Notes: generated from the sequence alone by a model not told the origin. Positions 9,480-19,122 are shown, counted from the stretch's first letter. The stretch: 64,000 bases of DNA from Acidobacteriota bacterium (GCA_003385635.1 QQUY01000002.1:186001-250000), one strand, 5' to 3'. Program-made: numbers and translations.

Positions 9480-9914
9480 TCACTGGGACTCGACAAACTT
9501 CTTCAGTTTTTTCAGATCGCCTTCAAGGTCTTCGCGTATTTTTCTGGAGAGTATTGTGATCGGCGAGTTGTAGTTGATCTCGCCAATACTTTGCACCGTG
9601 ATCCTGACGTCGGTTCCGCCCTCCGCTTCCGAAAGCATATACCGTTGCTTCTGCTCAAACGGCTCGTCGGCATAAAGCTCGACCATCCTGCCGGGTTCGC
9701 ACTTCATAACGACTACTTTCGCCGAATATCTACGGCTCATGAAATCGCCAACACGCTCAACCCTGTCGCCTTTTTCGTACAGGCCCGAACCCATCGGAAA
9801 CACCTCTGCAAGACTGCGTATCCAGATCTTGTCCCTTTTCGGGTTGAACATCGTGCCTGCTACTTCGTCCGGAGGTCTTGCAATAAAGATCTCGGAGTGG
9901 ACTTCGATTGCCAT
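9480..9914 (-). CDS. SRPBCC (START-like) family protein
   Basis: 144 residues, no signal peptide. The layout matches the SRPBCC/polyketide-cyclase-like fold: an N-terminal strand (IEVHSEIFIARPPDEVAGTMFNP), a glycine-rich middle (GSGLYEKGDRVERVGDF) and a long C-terminal helix (REDLEGDLKKLKKFVES). Proteins of this fold bind small hydrophobic ligands. AAGGAG nine bases before the ATG supports the start. The downstream yceI-like gene is on the same strand about 105 bp away. Confidence 0.75.
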   Translation of the reverse strand: MAIEVHSEIFIARPPDEVAGTMFNPKRDKIWIRSLAEVFPMGSGLYEKGDRVERVGDFMSRRYSAKVVVMKCEPGRMVELYADEPFEQKQRYMLSEAEGGTDVRITVQSIGEINYNSPITILSRKIREDLEGDLKKLKKFVESQ

Positions 9915-10029
9915 CGCGGCTGACTCCTTATGGCGGGATTAATGGAACGATCCGGAACGGACCGGGGAAACGATATCAACATAGGTCCACGGTGTAAAGG
10001 CTCTTTGGATCAACAGTTACAGGAATTCG

Positions 10030-10644
10030 TCAACCGATCTGCCAATCTTTCAGGGCCTCGAACGGGTAGATCAGAAGGATGATGTTGATTATCAGACTGT
10101 CGCGGATAGTGAGTATCAGGAAGATCTCGACGACGATAAAGACCGCGAGAGATTTCCAGAACTTCAACTTGTACGCAACTATGAACCCGACGATGCAAGC
10201 GATCACATCGCCCGCCGAATTTGCGATAGAGTCTCCAAAGTACTCCAGCGAGGCGGTGTTCTGCCGATATCGCTCGATTATAATTGGCGAGTTCTCAACC
10301 ACTTCCCATACCGCTTCCGCGAACACGGCAACCAGCAAAAGCCACGCAAAACCTACCTTTCCGCGAAACAGAAGCTGTGCCAGCCAAAGAAATAGAAATC
10401 CGTGCAAGAGGTGCGTCAGTGTGTAGGGATCGAAGAAGTGCTGAGAGGTGTGATCGCTTATCGGGTCGAGAGTGAGGATGTAGATCGGTGAATCGAGTTC
10501 GCACCACCATATCCTGCCCAGGAACCAGAGCTGAAGCGTCATCCATATGAGGACGGCCGCCATCAGTATCCACGGCAGGTAATCACGGAAGCTCTCGTGC
10601 CTGAATAGGCCGTCGATCTGCGTTTCGTTATTCGGCTCGGGCAT
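10030..10644 (-). CDS. DUF2585 (UPF0314)-type integral membrane protein
   Basis: 204 residues from the ATG at 10642-10644; a TTG four codons upstream also keeps the frame open. Five to six membrane segments are visible (near residues 26-45, 75-95, 100-120, 140-160, 165-190). YTLTHLLHGFLFLW, EAVWEVVENSPIIIERYR and FGDSIANSAGDVIACIVGF match the DUF2585 pattern with conserved His, Glu and Asp residues near the membrane. The function of the family is unknown. No operon partner is evident. Confidence 0.75.
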   Translation of the reverse strand: MPEPNNETQIDGLFRHESFRDYLPWILMAAVLIWMTLQLWFLGRIWWCELDSPIYILTLDPISDHTSQHFFDPYTLTHLLHGFLFLWLAQLLFRGKVGFAWLLLVAVFAEAVWEVVENSPIIIERYRQNTASLEYFGDSIANSAGDVIACIVGFIVAYKLKFWKSLAVFIVVEIFLILTIRDSLIINIILLIYPFEALKDWQIG

Positions 10645-10673
10645 AGACAAGAACAATATAACCCAGAAGTGAG

Positions 10674-10736
10674 GAGTCAGAAGTCAGGAGTCAGGAGTCA
10701 GAAGTCAGAAGTCAGGAGTCAGGAGTCAGAAGTCAG
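10674..10736. repeat. Nine-unit period-7 array, RAGTCAG
   Basis: Nine contiguous 7-bp units (gagtcag or aagtcag) directly upstream of the DUF2585 gene start. The same unit occurs in 12 copies at 44174-44257. Confidence 0.85.
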
Positions 10737-10828
10737 GAATCTGGATTCAGAAGGCAGTTCGATTTCGTAGCCGAAGACTCGGAAGATCGTTTGCTCGGGC
10801 CGAGTCCCGGCGGGACGAGTGTATGTTA

Positions 10829-10946
10829 ACCCCGTACAAGCCGAAGGCGCACTGCGGGGTACGAGCATACCCCCCTTTTTTTGAGCCGCGTAGCGGCGAC
10901 ACGAACAGTGACGTATCCCCTGGGTTGCGCCCTTCGGGCTGACCCA
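10829..10946. repeat. Two compound REP-like hairpins and a T-tract hairpin
   Basis: Copy 1 (10829-10860): outer stem ACCCCG/CGGGGT around GCC-gaa-GGC. Copy 2 (10921-10946): outer stem TGGGT/ACCCA around GCCC-ttc-GGGC. Between them GGGGTA-cgagca-TACCCC (10856-10873), then two C and seven T, looks like an intrinsic terminator for the plus strand, although no plus-strand gene precedes it. A cgcgtagcgg palindrome follows at about 10886-10897. Confidence 0.65.
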
Positions 10947-10973
10947 CGGCTAAACGCAGGCCGTCGCTACGCG

Positions 10974-11117
10974 ACTCAACAGACCCGATAGACTCAACAG
11001 ACTCGTCCAAGGCGTCGCTACGCGACTCAACAGACCCGATAGACTCGATCGACTCAAAGGACTCGATTGACTCGATCGACTCGACAGACTCTATTAGCTC
11101 ACCAAACTCGGTCAACT
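10974..11117. repeat. Period-9 tandem arrays, GACTCRAYM type
   Basis: Two blocks of 9-bp units (gactcaaca, gacccgata, gactcgatc, gactcgaca and variants) separated by a duplicated ggcgtcgctacgc palindrome. The array runs into the stop codon of the downstream-facing amidohydrolase gene at 11112. Read on the minus strand in one frame it gives a spurious Ser-Glu-Ile-rich peptide. Confidence 0.8.
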
Positions 11118-12572
11118 CCCCCTGATCCAACCGTACTGCCTGTTCGAACGGCTTCCTCCCGCTGCCGAGTAGTCTTTCTTGAGCCTTGTCACGTAGTCGC
11201 CCGGGATCGCCTTCATCTTTTCTTTTACATCGATCCCGTAAACGCGGGCTGAATTTAGACCAAAGATCTTTTCTTTCACCTCGTCTGTCAGGGGCTTGAA
11301 GCCAAAGTCTTCAATGAACCTCTCCGGCATCTGAAGGCGTTTCAGGGCCTCGATCTGCCACTGCGGGCTTCCCCACCAGATCGAATCCGTTCCCCAGAGC
11401 ACGTGATCTTCACCGAAAGCGTCGATCATCTCGCCAAGCATGTATGCGCACAGTTCAGGCGCGGTAATGGCGGTCATCCCGAATGTGGTGCCAAGATCCA
11501 TATAGACATTGGTCATCTTTGGATCTTTTTTCCGGGCTTCACAAAGGTCCGAGACCCACGGCACACGTGTTCGTTCTTTAAACTTGTCCCGTATTATCTG
11601 CATAATCCCCGGCCCGCCCTGGAAACCCGCGTGATAGATCAGAAAGTTCATATCCCGAAAGTCCATTGCGGCCTTCGGAACGTCTTTGGGACTGCTGTGG
11701 TCCAGGTCCCATCCGGGCAATGGCAAACCTTTGTGGACGCATATGTTCCTGATACCGATCTTCCTCGAATACTCGTACGCCGGGTATGCGGTCTTCTCAT
11801 CATCCATCCACCAGCCGACGCTACCATCAGCAAGCGGCTGACCCGGATAACCCTTCCAGGCCTCTACTTTGAGATCTTCGTGCTGGCGCTTCATCGATTC
11901 GAGATCAGATTTGCCGAGATCGGGCGAGAATAAACCGTGAGCGACGATCCGCTTCGAATCCGCAAGACCATTGACCTTTGTACGCGTCTCGATCATCTCC
12001 GCCGGTGGCAGCACGTTGTTCTTGTCTTCCTTGGCCGGAAGGCCGGTGATCACCGCCATCGATGTATCGCTGTCGAGAAACATCTCCTTGATGTAATTCT
12101 CAAGGTACATGTCCTCCCAGACGTGTTCCCTGCCGACAAGGTCCTTGTTTCCCCAGGCGGCGCCGGCATTCCGATAGTTGAGCAGCGGAGGGTCATTTAT
12201 CACCTTGCCCGTTTCAACGTGATGGGTGTGGATATCGAATATGAAGGGCTTCTTAGGGAACTTCTCGTCTGTCGCAGCTGACTCGAACATCTCAGCCGCG
12301 TCCACTGTAAAGTGATCGCCAAACACCGAGTTCATAGCCAGGAAAGCGGCGGCCATCCCACCGGACGTAGCAAGGAACTCGCGTCGTGAAATTCCAAGCT
12401 TCCTGGAAGACTCTTCAGCGAGTTCGATCAGCTTGTGCTGAACCTTCGCCTGCTCTCGGGTTTGAGGGATAGGAACGAACTCTTCGTTCGAGACGATCTG
12501 CGTAGGTACAGGCAGGTCAGGGCCCAGGTCGCATTTCTGGACCCAGCGTTTCTTGTTCTTTGGTTTCTTCAT
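11112..12572 (-). CDS. Tat-exported amidohydrolase (Amidohydro_2 type)
   Basis: 486 residues. An unusually long N-region (about 60 residues) carries a twin-arginine-like motif, SRREFLATSGG, before a hydrophobic stretch, suggesting folded export via Tat. The metal-dependent hydrolase TIM barrel follows: FDIHTHHVE gives the first HxH, YHAGF the later His and WGTDSIWWGSPQ the last Asp. These residues fit the PF04909 (decarboxylase/amidohydrolase) group. The substrate is unknown. The C-terminus ends at a 9-bp repeat array. The start ATG has a weak ribosome-binding site. Confidence 0.82.
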   Translation of the reverse strand: MKKPKNKKRWVQKCDLGPDLPVPTQIVSNEEFVPIPQTREQAKVQHKLIELAEESSRKLGISRREFLATSGGMAAAFLAMNSVFGDHFTVDAAEMFESAATDEKFPKKPFIFDIHTHHVETGKVINDPPLLNYRNAGAAWGNKDLVGREHVWEDMYLENYIKEMFLDSDTSMAVITGLPAKEDKNNVLPPAEMIETRTKVNGLADSKRIVAHGLFSPDLGKSDLESMKRQHEDLKVEAWKGYPGQPLADGSVGWWMDDEKTAYPAYEYSRKIGIRNICVHKGLPLPGWDLDHSSPKDVPKAAMDFRDMNFLIYHAGFQGGPGIMQIIRDKFKERTRVPWVSDLCEARKKDPKMTNVYMDLGTTFGMTAITAPELCAYMLGEMIDAFGEDHVLWGTDSIWWGSPQWQIEALKRLQMPERFIEDFGFKPLTDEVKEKIFGLNSARVYGIDVKEKMKAIPGDYVTRLKKDYSAAGGSRSNRQYGWIRGS

Positions 12573-13025
12573 ACGGCAAAGGCATCACTCATAGATTTGA
12601 GGGGGCATTGCCATTACGCAAGAGGAAGGGGAAGGTTTCAGGGAGAAGGTCTGTTGAGTCTGTTCAGTCTGTTCGGTCTGTTCGGTCTGTTCGGTCTGTT
12701 CGGTCTGTTCAGTGGGTTGAGTCTATTGGGTTGATCGGGTCAAGAGCCCGCGAAGCGGGCGTCATTTCGATAGCCCCACGCAAGCCGAAGGCGCAGCGTG
12801 GGGTTAAGTTCGCAAAATAACCGCCAGCCGCGTAGCGGCGACATAGAATCTTCGAATGTCTATTGGCGGATGCGGGCCTCCGTCTCTTAACGTCCTTGTC
12901 CAACCTGCTCCTGGGGCTGCGCCTGCGGCTTGCCCCAGGCTAACCTCCGCTGCCCCGTCGGCGCAGAAGACTCAACATACTCAATCAACTCAACAGACCG
13001 AACAGACCCAACAGACCGACCGGAC
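12573..13025. repeat. Repeat-filled gap: inverted period-9 arrays around covarying hairpins
   Basis: No gene. 12650-12739 has ten 9-bp units (tctgttcgg type). 12969-13031 has seven units of the opposite orientation (gaccgaaca/gactcaaca type) that run over the DUF2911 stop codon. Between them lie agcccgcgaagcgggc (12744-12759), compound hairpin CCCCACGC/GCGTGGGG (12774-12803), a gccgcgtagcggcg palindrome near 12829 and compound hairpin CCTGGGG/CCCCAGG (12910-12939). Confidence 0.8.
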
Positions 13026-13889
13026 TCATTTAATGCTTTCCCAAAAGATCTGCGTCTGTTCGGTGTAGTTGGAATTGTTGCTTTCTCTTGCCCACGCATT
13101 CGCTTCAGCTATCACACGAAGTGCATCCGTTCGTTTGCCCTGTTTATCTAGGATCTTGGCGTAAAGCAGGCCGAATCTGGGGTTCTTCGGGCTTTTCTCC
13201 AGACCGGTCGTGATCCATTCGACCGCCTTGTCCAGATCGCGGTCGTTGTGGAAATAGAACTCGGCGGCGAGAAAATAATTGAACTCGTTCGCGGTCGCTT
13301 CATCGGCCAGAAGCTTTGCGATCTGGGCGTCAACCTGCGCGTTCACGTCGAACTTGACCGTGAACGGTACCATCGTGTTCTCCCAGCTGAGCACGACATC
13401 GACCGAATCGGTAGTGATGTTGGCGAACTCGATGGTGAAAGTTTCCACGAATCCAGCCGTTCGTTTCGGCGTTGCCCTGAAGCGAAAGACGTCATCAGCT
13501 TCCTTGTAAACATCGCCCGCCAACGAACGCAGGCCGAGGTTACTGTGAATGATCATCGTCCATTCGTTATTTCCGGGTATCGTGTAAAGCGCATACGTTC
13601 CAGCCTTGAGCTGGTTCCCGCCTACGGTCACATCTTCCTTAAATGTGAGCTTTGTTGAGGCATTGGCTCCCGTCCGCCAGATTTCGTTAAAGGGTACCAG
13701 GCCTCCGAAGATCGTCCTGCCTTTCGCCGAAGGCCGCGCGTATGTCAGCTTGACGTCGGTCAATGCGACTTCCTGGGTGATCTCCGTAAATGGGCTCAGC
13801 GTCGGGACGTTCAACCTCTCCGGGCGGTCTTGCGCAAGACCGATCCCGGAAAGGAAAGTCAAAATCGCAGCAACAGCAAAAAATCTCAT
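13026..13889 (-). CDS. DUF2911 exported protein with helical C-terminal repeats
   Basis: 287 residues: signal peptide (1-19), a DUF2911 beta domain (about 30-165) with VKLTYARPSAKGRTIFGGLVPF and EIWRTGANAST, then TPR-like helices (about 195-285). DUF2911 proteins are frequent in Acidobacteriota and Bacteroidota; no biochemical role is established. AAGGAG six bases before the ATG supports the start. The stop lies in a 9-bp repeat array. Only 14 bp separate it from the M19 dipeptidase gene upstream, so the two are probably cotranscribed. Confidence 0.88.
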   Translation of the reverse strand: MRFFAVAAILTFLSGIGLAQDRPERLNVPTLSPFTEITQEVALTDVKLTYARPSAKGRTIFGGLVPFNEIWRTGANASTKLTFKEDVTVGGNQLKAGTYALYTIPGNNEWTMIIHSNLGLRSLAGDVYKEADDVFRFRATPKRTAGFVETFTIEFANITTDSVDVVLSWENTMVPFTVKFDVNAQVDAQIAKLLADEATANEFNYFLAAEFYFHNDRDLDKAVEWITTGLEKSPKNPRFGLLYAKILDKQGKRTDALRVIAEANAWARESNNSNYTEQTQIFWESIK

Positions 13890-13903
13890 TTCCTCTCCTT
13901 GAT

Positions 13904-15220
13904 CTATTCAGCTTTCTGAAGTCTTTTTGCTACTTTCTGGACCTCGTCGAGAACGCGCAGGAGGTTTCCGCTCCAGATCTTCTCGATCTCTTCCTTCGTG
14001 TAGCCGCGGCGTACCATCTCAAGTGTCACATTGAAGCTTTCAGAAGCATCGTTCCAGCCCGCGATCCCGCCACCGCCGTCAAAGTCGGAACTTATCCCGA
14101 CGTGGTCGATCCCGATCTTCTTGACCATGTAATCGATGTGATCGACGAAATCACTGACGTCTACGGGCGGCGCCGTATCTTTTAACTTTTCATCGATAAT
14201 GGGACGCGTCTTTCGCTGAAATGCCATAAACTTCGCGATGTATTCGTCCCTTTCCGCTTCTGGCAGCTTCATTACTTCGGCGCGTGATTCATAGAGCTTC
14301 AATCCTTCCTTTTCTGCAAGCTCCTGCATTATCCCGCGCGACATCTCCGCGCGCTTTGCAACCTTTTCCGTGTTGATATAGGAGTCGAGCGCGACGGTCT
14401 GGACCACTCCTCCGTTCTTCTTTATCCATTCAAGCTGTTCGTCGTCGAGGTTTCTAGAATGGTCCGCCAGGGCGCGAGCCGAAGAATGCGATGCGATAAC
14501 GGGTGCCTTCGAGAGCTCGATCATCTGGCGGATAGCCTCTTTCGACGGATGGGAAATATCGATCATGATCCCCCACTTGTTCATCTCCGCGACCGCCTTT
14601 TTACCGAGTTCGCTTAGCCCGCCGTGCAGGTACTCACCGTCCCTTTCACCGGTATTCGAGTCAGAGAACTGGCTGTGGCCGTTATGTGCCAAAGACATGT
14701 ACCTGGCGCCGCGTTCCCAGAATTTCTTGACGTTTCCAAGATCCGTGCCCATCGGATATGCGTTCTCGACCCCGATCATCGCGACAAGTTTGCCTTTCTT
14801 TGCGATCCGCCGGACGTCGCCGGACGTCGTTGCGAGCTCGATCTGGTCCGGGGCGTACTTCGTCACGAGCCGGTCGATCGCATCGAACTTGTCGATCGCG
14901 TTTGCGTAGGCCTTTTCATAACCTTCTTCAGTCAGGTCACTCTGGCCGGTGTAGACGATGAACCAGGCGACATCAAGCCCACCTTCTTTCATCTTTGGAA
15001 GATCGACCTGGGTTTCGAGCCTTTGTGTGTAGTTCTTGTCGTCGGTGAAGTTTGCGGTGTTTATGTCGGCGTGTGTGTCGAGAGTGATCACTTCGGCGTG
15101 GATCTTTCTCGCTTTCGCGATCAGATCCTGTTCGCTAATCTTCTTCATCTTCTGTTGCGATGCGATCGGGCCGCTGAGCAACAGCGAGAAAAGGACGACT
15201 GGCAATAGAATTCTCTTCAT
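13904..15220 (-). CDS. Membrane dipeptidase, peptidase family M19
   Basis: 438 residues with a signal peptide. Renal-dipeptidase-type zinc enzyme cleaving dipeptides outside the cytoplasm. The metal-binding HxD is in LDTHADI; later ligands are the Glu of IGVENAYP, the His of DISHPSK and the His of ASHSSARAL. DFVDHIDYMVKKIGIDHVGISSDFDGGG is the C-terminal M19 signature region. GGAG seven bases before the ATG fixes the start. First gene of a probable two-gene unit with the DUF2911 gene. Confidence 0.92.
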   Translation of the reverse strand: MKRILLPVVLFSLLLSGPIASQQKMKKISEQDLIAKARKIHAEVITLDTHADINTANFTDDKNYTQRLETQVDLPKMKEGGLDVAWFIVYTGQSDLTEEGYEKAYANAIDKFDAIDRLVTKYAPDQIELATTSGDVRRIAKKGKLVAMIGVENAYPMGTDLGNVKKFWERGARYMSLAHNGHSQFSDSNTGERDGEYLHGGLSELGKKAVAEMNKWGIMIDISHPSKEAIRQMIELSKAPVIASHSSARALADHSRNLDDEQLEWIKKNGGVVQTVALDSYINTEKVAKRAEMSRGIMQELAEKEGLKLYESRAEVMKLPEAERDEYIAKFMAFQRKTRPIIDEKLKDTAPPVDVSDFVDHIDYMVKKIGIDHVGISSDFDGGGGIAGWNDASESFNVTLEMVRRGYTKEEIEKIWSGNLLRVLDEVQKVAKRLQKAE

Positions 15221-15270
15221 ACGGGTCTCCGTTCAATTGACTGGATAGGTTTTGCGGGGAAAGACTAAGA

Positions 15271-16467
15271 TTAACTCGCACGCTTTCGGAGAAGCAAGAA
15301 CAAAACGATCCCTCCTGCGGCCATCACTAAAGGAACAGCGATCCAGAGCAGGGTGATGATCCGCGAGCGCTCCCTTTCGGCCCGCAGATTCGCCTCTCTC
15401 TCCGCATCGGCATTGCGGTTTGCGAATGCAAGCTCCGTGAATCTCCTGGTATCGGACATAAACTCGTTCAGCTTGCCTTTCGCGCGATCCTCGATCAGGC
15501 CGCGCATAAGCCCTCCGAGCCGACCTCTCAAAGCGCTAGCCCGTGAGCGGCTGACGAATATCAAAAGGCTCTCGGGATCTCCATTGTCTCCGGGAAACCC
15601 GAACAGGGCGGTCAGTCCGAGCGTCGAATCGATGTAGTGGTTTGCGAAGATCTGTTTTGAGACGCTATATCGTGCCGCGTGGTCCGGGAGGTAGCTGATC
15701 GTATGGGTGAACATCACCACCGGCTTGAGGCCTATCTTCACTTCAGACCAGCTTAGGACCTCTTCAGTTGATTCGGGGCGATCTGCCGGATAGCTTCGGA
15801 CGTGGATCGCCAGCGGCCGTGCAAACCTGTTAAGAAAAGGAATTCTAGGGCCGATCTCCTGATACTCCTCGCCGAGGTCAACTGCAGGGTCCGTATCCCT
15901 GTATATCATCAGCGAACGATTCCCATCGGCAAGGTAAGCGCGTACATATTCGACAAGCTCGCGTTTTAGGATCGCTTCCGCCCTCGCTTCCGCATCGTCT
16001 GCCTGCCAGTCAACCTCTGCTTCAAGCGCCTTGATTATCTCCTCTGAGAGGTTCCACTCGCATCCCCCTACAACGCAACCCCGAAGATCACCGATGTCCC
16101 CGGAGTCGAACTCGAGCGAGGCAAGGTCCTCGACGTCCGGAGACCTGGAGAAAGAACCGGCTTCTTTCGCGGACTCCCTTCGCTGGTTGTCGACCGCCCT
16201 TTCGAGGCCTTTTGCAGCAAGTTCAAAAGGGAAGCGAAGTTTCATTGCGCCGATTATCGCCACCTCGCGTCTGACACTCCTTTCGAGTTCCTTGATCACA
16301 GGCTCACCCGATTCCAGCCGTTCGAGGTCGGATTCGGCTAATCCGATCTTGCGAAGCTCGTCGATGACATCCGGCTTCGATGCTGTCTGCGCGGTGACTG
16401 CGATAACTGCGGCCAAAAGGAACACGACAGTTCGCGCAGTTGAGACAAATGAAAAAGGCTTGGCCAT
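15271..16467 (-). CDS. Unknown exported protein with C-terminal membrane anchor
   Basis: 398 residues, family not recognised. Signal peptide (about 1-27), a largely helical and charged ectodomain, one Cys pair (RGCVVGGCEW), then a basic, Arg/Ala/Glu-rich helix and a C-terminal membrane segment (about 371-392) ending LLLRKRAS. The topology is an exported domain held by a C-terminal anchor. It lies between mscS and the M19 dipeptidase on the same strand, with 50 bp to the dipeptidase gene, so cotranscription is possible. Confidence 0.6.
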   Translation of the reverse strand: MAKPFSFVSTARTVVFLLAAVIAVTAQTASKPDVIDELRKIGLAESDLERLESGEPVIKELERSVRREVAIIGAMKLRFPFELAAKGLERAVDNQRRESAKEAGSFSRSPDVEDLASLEFDSGDIGDLRGCVVGGCEWNLSEEIIKALEAEVDWQADDAEARAEAILKRELVEYVRAYLADGNRSLMIYRDTDPAVDLGEEYQEIGPRIPFLNRFARPLAIHVRSYPADRPESTEEVLSWSEVKIGLKPVVMFTHTISYLPDHAARYSVSKQIFANHYIDSTLGLTALFGFPGDNGDPESLLIFVSRSRASALRGRLGGLMRGLIEDRAKGKLNEFMSDTRRFTELAFANRNADAEREANLRAERERSRIITLLWIAVPLVMAAGGIVLFLLLRKRAS

Positions 16468-16605
16468 CTTATAAAGGGTTGAATTCTACCGCGTAAGCTA
16501 CTGCCTCTCGTATATCGACCCTCAAACCTGCCGCCGGGCCGTTCTTAAATGCGCGCATCAGGGCGGCAAACGGAAAAGAATGCAGGCCTCGCCCGTCGAA
16601 ATTCC

Positions 16606-19122
16606 TTATTCTCCGTCTTCAGGCGCCTTTTCCGTGAGCCCTGAAGCGCTCTTCTCGTCAGACTTGATGTGAAGGTCTCTCTGGGGAAACGGTATCTCGA
16701 TGCCGGCATCGTTGAGCGCATTATAAACGCCTATGTAGAGATCGCTTCTGGTGATCCACCACCGTGACTCGTTGTCGGCCCAGACTTTGAGATGAAAGTC
16801 GATAGAATTGTCGCCGAAGCCCACGAACAGAATCTGCGGCGGCGGTTCTTCGAGAATGCCTTCGTGACTGTTTCCGACCTCGGCCAAAAGTCTCATGACT
16901 TCGTTCGGGTCCGTGCCGTACTTAACGCCGACAAATATATCAAGCCGCTTCAGCTGGTCGGCGGCCATCCAGTTGGTGACCTCTTCGGAAAGCAGCTGGC
17001 CGTTCGGGACGATCACGTCCGCGCCTTCGGGCGTGCTTACGATACTGGCTCTCAGCCCTATGCTTTTCAGATTTCCCGTATTGTCGCCGACCTGGATCAT
17101 GTCACCAACGTTGAAAGGTCGCTCGAAGAGCAGGATTATCCCAGATACGAAATTGTTCACTATGTTCTGCAGACCGAATCCAAGCCCGACTCCGAACGCG
17201 CCGGCCAGAATGGCAAACCGCGTGAGATCCGTTCCCACGGCGGATATCGCGATGAAGAATCCGGCGAGAAGCACGAGGTAGTGCAGGATCGTAGAAACGG
17301 CGTATCCAACGCCGCCTGGGACGCCGGCCCTCGGATAGATGTCCTCCTCGAGCACGAACCGCGTCAGCTTTGAAAGCACGAACGCGAGCCAGACTGTGAT
17401 CACAAAGAGGAGAATGTCGGAAATACTGAATACCAGCGAACCGATTGCCAGATCGGCAGTCAAGACTTCGCCGACCCGCTGGACGAGCGGTGTCAGAAGA
17501 TAAAGGTTGCTCAGCAACAGCGCCAGCCAGAGAACGATCGCTATCCAGCGGAAGAACCTCGAAACCCTGCCGTGAAGGGCGTCGCCGTGATTCCTGACCA
17601 TCATCAGGTCCGAAAGCGGCCTTACGCGGAATGCAAACAGGATCAGCCCGTCGACGACCATATACAACGCGTAAATCAGCAGAGCCAGATACGCGCTTTC
17701 AAGCATTCCCTCAGCAAGAAGCCGCGCAAGGCTCACGAACCCGAACGCATTTGCCACTAGCGACACAGCGAACGGTATAGCCGCGAAAGGAACGATCGCG
17801 TGAAGTATTTTCGAGATCCTTGAATGGTCCGGCCTGTCCGCGTCGATCCCCTGCTGGGTCCTGAACAGCCAGACAAGGAGCGCAAGGACTACCGTCGTCT
17901 CGAGGATCAGAAGCGTCCGCAGAATGTACGGATACGCTATGAACAGATCACTGAAGGCGTCGAAGAAGAAAACGACGACTATCGCGCGCAGACTCGGCAC
18001 CAGCGGGCGCTGAACGATACGTTCGAGCACCAGATATCCCGGGATCAGGATCGCCGCTGCAAGGATCGCTTCGAGCAGGGCGGGCGCCCTTGGATAGAAA
18101 AAGCCGCTCAACGCTATCGAAAGAAGGAAGCCGGTGGCAACCGGCACTGCGAACACGGAAACGGCCCGGCGCAGCTTTGGCTCCTCTTCTATCAACTCCA
18201 CGGCTTTTCGTCTCACTACAAAAAGCAGGCCGATAAAGAGCAGTGTCAGCAGAAGGTGGACTACTATCGACGTCGTATGCTCTCTGGCATAGGCGTAGAG
18301 CTCGGCGTAAAGTTCGTTGAACGACCGGGTGACATCTCTTCCGAGGTTCCCCTCAAAGGCTCCTGCCTCCCAGACCGAGGGATAATCTTTTTGCAGCAGA
18401 TTGGCCAACGCCTCATCCCGTTCTCTCCTGATCTGCGAGCGAAGTTCTTCGATCCGGTTTTCACGCTCGCTGACCCTTGCCTGGAGACTGAGTACGGACC
18501 TGCGTTTCTCAGTCAAGCGCTCTCTAGCGGCTTCGACCGAACGTATGACTTCGCCGATCCTCGCTCTGACAGAAGCGGGGACGCTCGAAGGCGATTCCAA
18601 CGCCTCCGCATCCTGACTGCCCGATCCGCCTGCCACAGAAGCATTCAGCTGATTCCACAGTTCCAGGGTGTTCTCGAGACTCTTAAGCTGATCGGAAATG
18701 TCATCTGAAAGGCTCTGCAGCCTGGCCTTCCATCCGGAAACAGGGCCCGACAATCCGCGCCATTCCTCTTCGAGCGATTCGAGCGCCTCGAGGGACGGTA
18801 TCTGTGCCAAAAGGAGCTTTGTATCGGCACTCAACCGCGAAACGTCTGACGCCTGGTCCGAAAGGCTCCTGGTGACCTCTTCGACCGTGTTGTCCTGTGC
18901 GATCCTGGACTCGCCGGTTTCGAGTCTCCTGTCGACCTCTTCCGCGGCGTTGATCACTTCCGAAATGGGAATCGGAGTCGGGGAAGGCTCGGTCTCGGGC
19001 GAAACAGTGGGGCTCGGCGAACCGGAGCCCAACAGATCCACTTGTGCCGCGATGGCCGTTGCGGACAGCAGCAAAGTCGTCACGGCAATAGCTGATAGCA
19101 GCAAAGATCTCAAGGCTTTCAT
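16606..19122 (-). CDS. Large mechanosensitive channel of the MscS family
   Basis: 838 residues. Signal peptide, Ser/Pro/Thr-rich spacer, long coiled-coil periplasmic region (about 55-255), about ten membrane segments (about 285-640), then the MscS core. The pore helix and following region read ILAGAFGVGLGFGLQNIVNN and ERPFNVGDMIQV, near residue 640. The C-terminal cytoplasmic domain follows. The size and coiled coil resemble MscK/YbdG-like members. It relieves turgor during osmotic down-shock. Monocistronic, with 138 bp to the next gene downstream. The long antisense frames in this gene are codon-usage shadows. Confidence 0.92.
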   Translation of the reverse strand: MKALRSLLLSAIAVTTLLLSATAIAAQVDLLGSGSPSPTVSPETEPSPTPIPISEVINAAEEVDRRLETGESRIAQDNTVEEVTRSLSDQASDVSRLSADTKLLLAQIPSLEALESLEEEWRGLSGPVSGWKARLQSLSDDISDQLKSLENTLELWNQLNASVAGGSGSQDAEALESPSSVPASVRARIGEVIRSVEAARERLTEKRRSVLSLQARVSERENRIEELRSQIRRERDEALANLLQKDYPSVWEAGAFEGNLGRDVTRSFNELYAELYAYAREHTTSIVVHLLLTLLFIGLLFVVRRKAVELIEEEPKLRRAVSVFAVPVATGFLLSIALSGFFYPRAPALLEAILAAAILIPGYLVLERIVQRPLVPSLRAIVVVFFFDAFSDLFIAYPYILRTLLILETTVVLALLVWLFRTQQGIDADRPDHSRISKILHAIVPFAAIPFAVSLVANAFGFVSLARLLAEGMLESAYLALLIYALYMVVDGLILFAFRVRPLSDLMMVRNHGDALHGRVSRFFRWIAIVLWLALLLSNLYLLTPLVQRVGEVLTADLAIGSLVFSISDILLFVITVWLAFVLSKLTRFVLEEDIYPRAGVPGGVGYAVSTILHYLVLLAGFFIAISAVGTDLTRFAILAGAFGVGLGFGLQNIVNNFVSGIILLFERPFNVGDMIQVGDNTGNLKSIGLRASIVSTPEGADVIVPNGQLLSEEVTNWMAADQLKRLDIFVGVKYGTDPNEVMRLLAEVGNSHEGILEEPPPQILFVGFGDNSIDFHLKVWADNESRWWITRSDLYIGVYNALNDAGIEIPFPQRDLHIKSDEKSASGLTEKAPEDGE

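Noticed and set aside
10856-10882. Plus-strand intrinsic terminator
   Set aside because: The hairpin and seven T residues are good, but no plus-strand gene lies upstream; it is kept only as part of the repeat cluster.
10747-11130. Ser/Glu/Ile-rich 127-residue protein on the minus strand
   Set aside because: It is a translation of 9-bp tandem repeats and REP hairpins, with no ribosome-binding site and no protein-like features.
16792-18708. Long antisense frames inside the mscS gene
   Set aside because: They mirror codon bias of the real gene, lack ribosome-binding sites and show no domain pattern. The same applies to antisense frames at 31641-32162 and 38151-39002.
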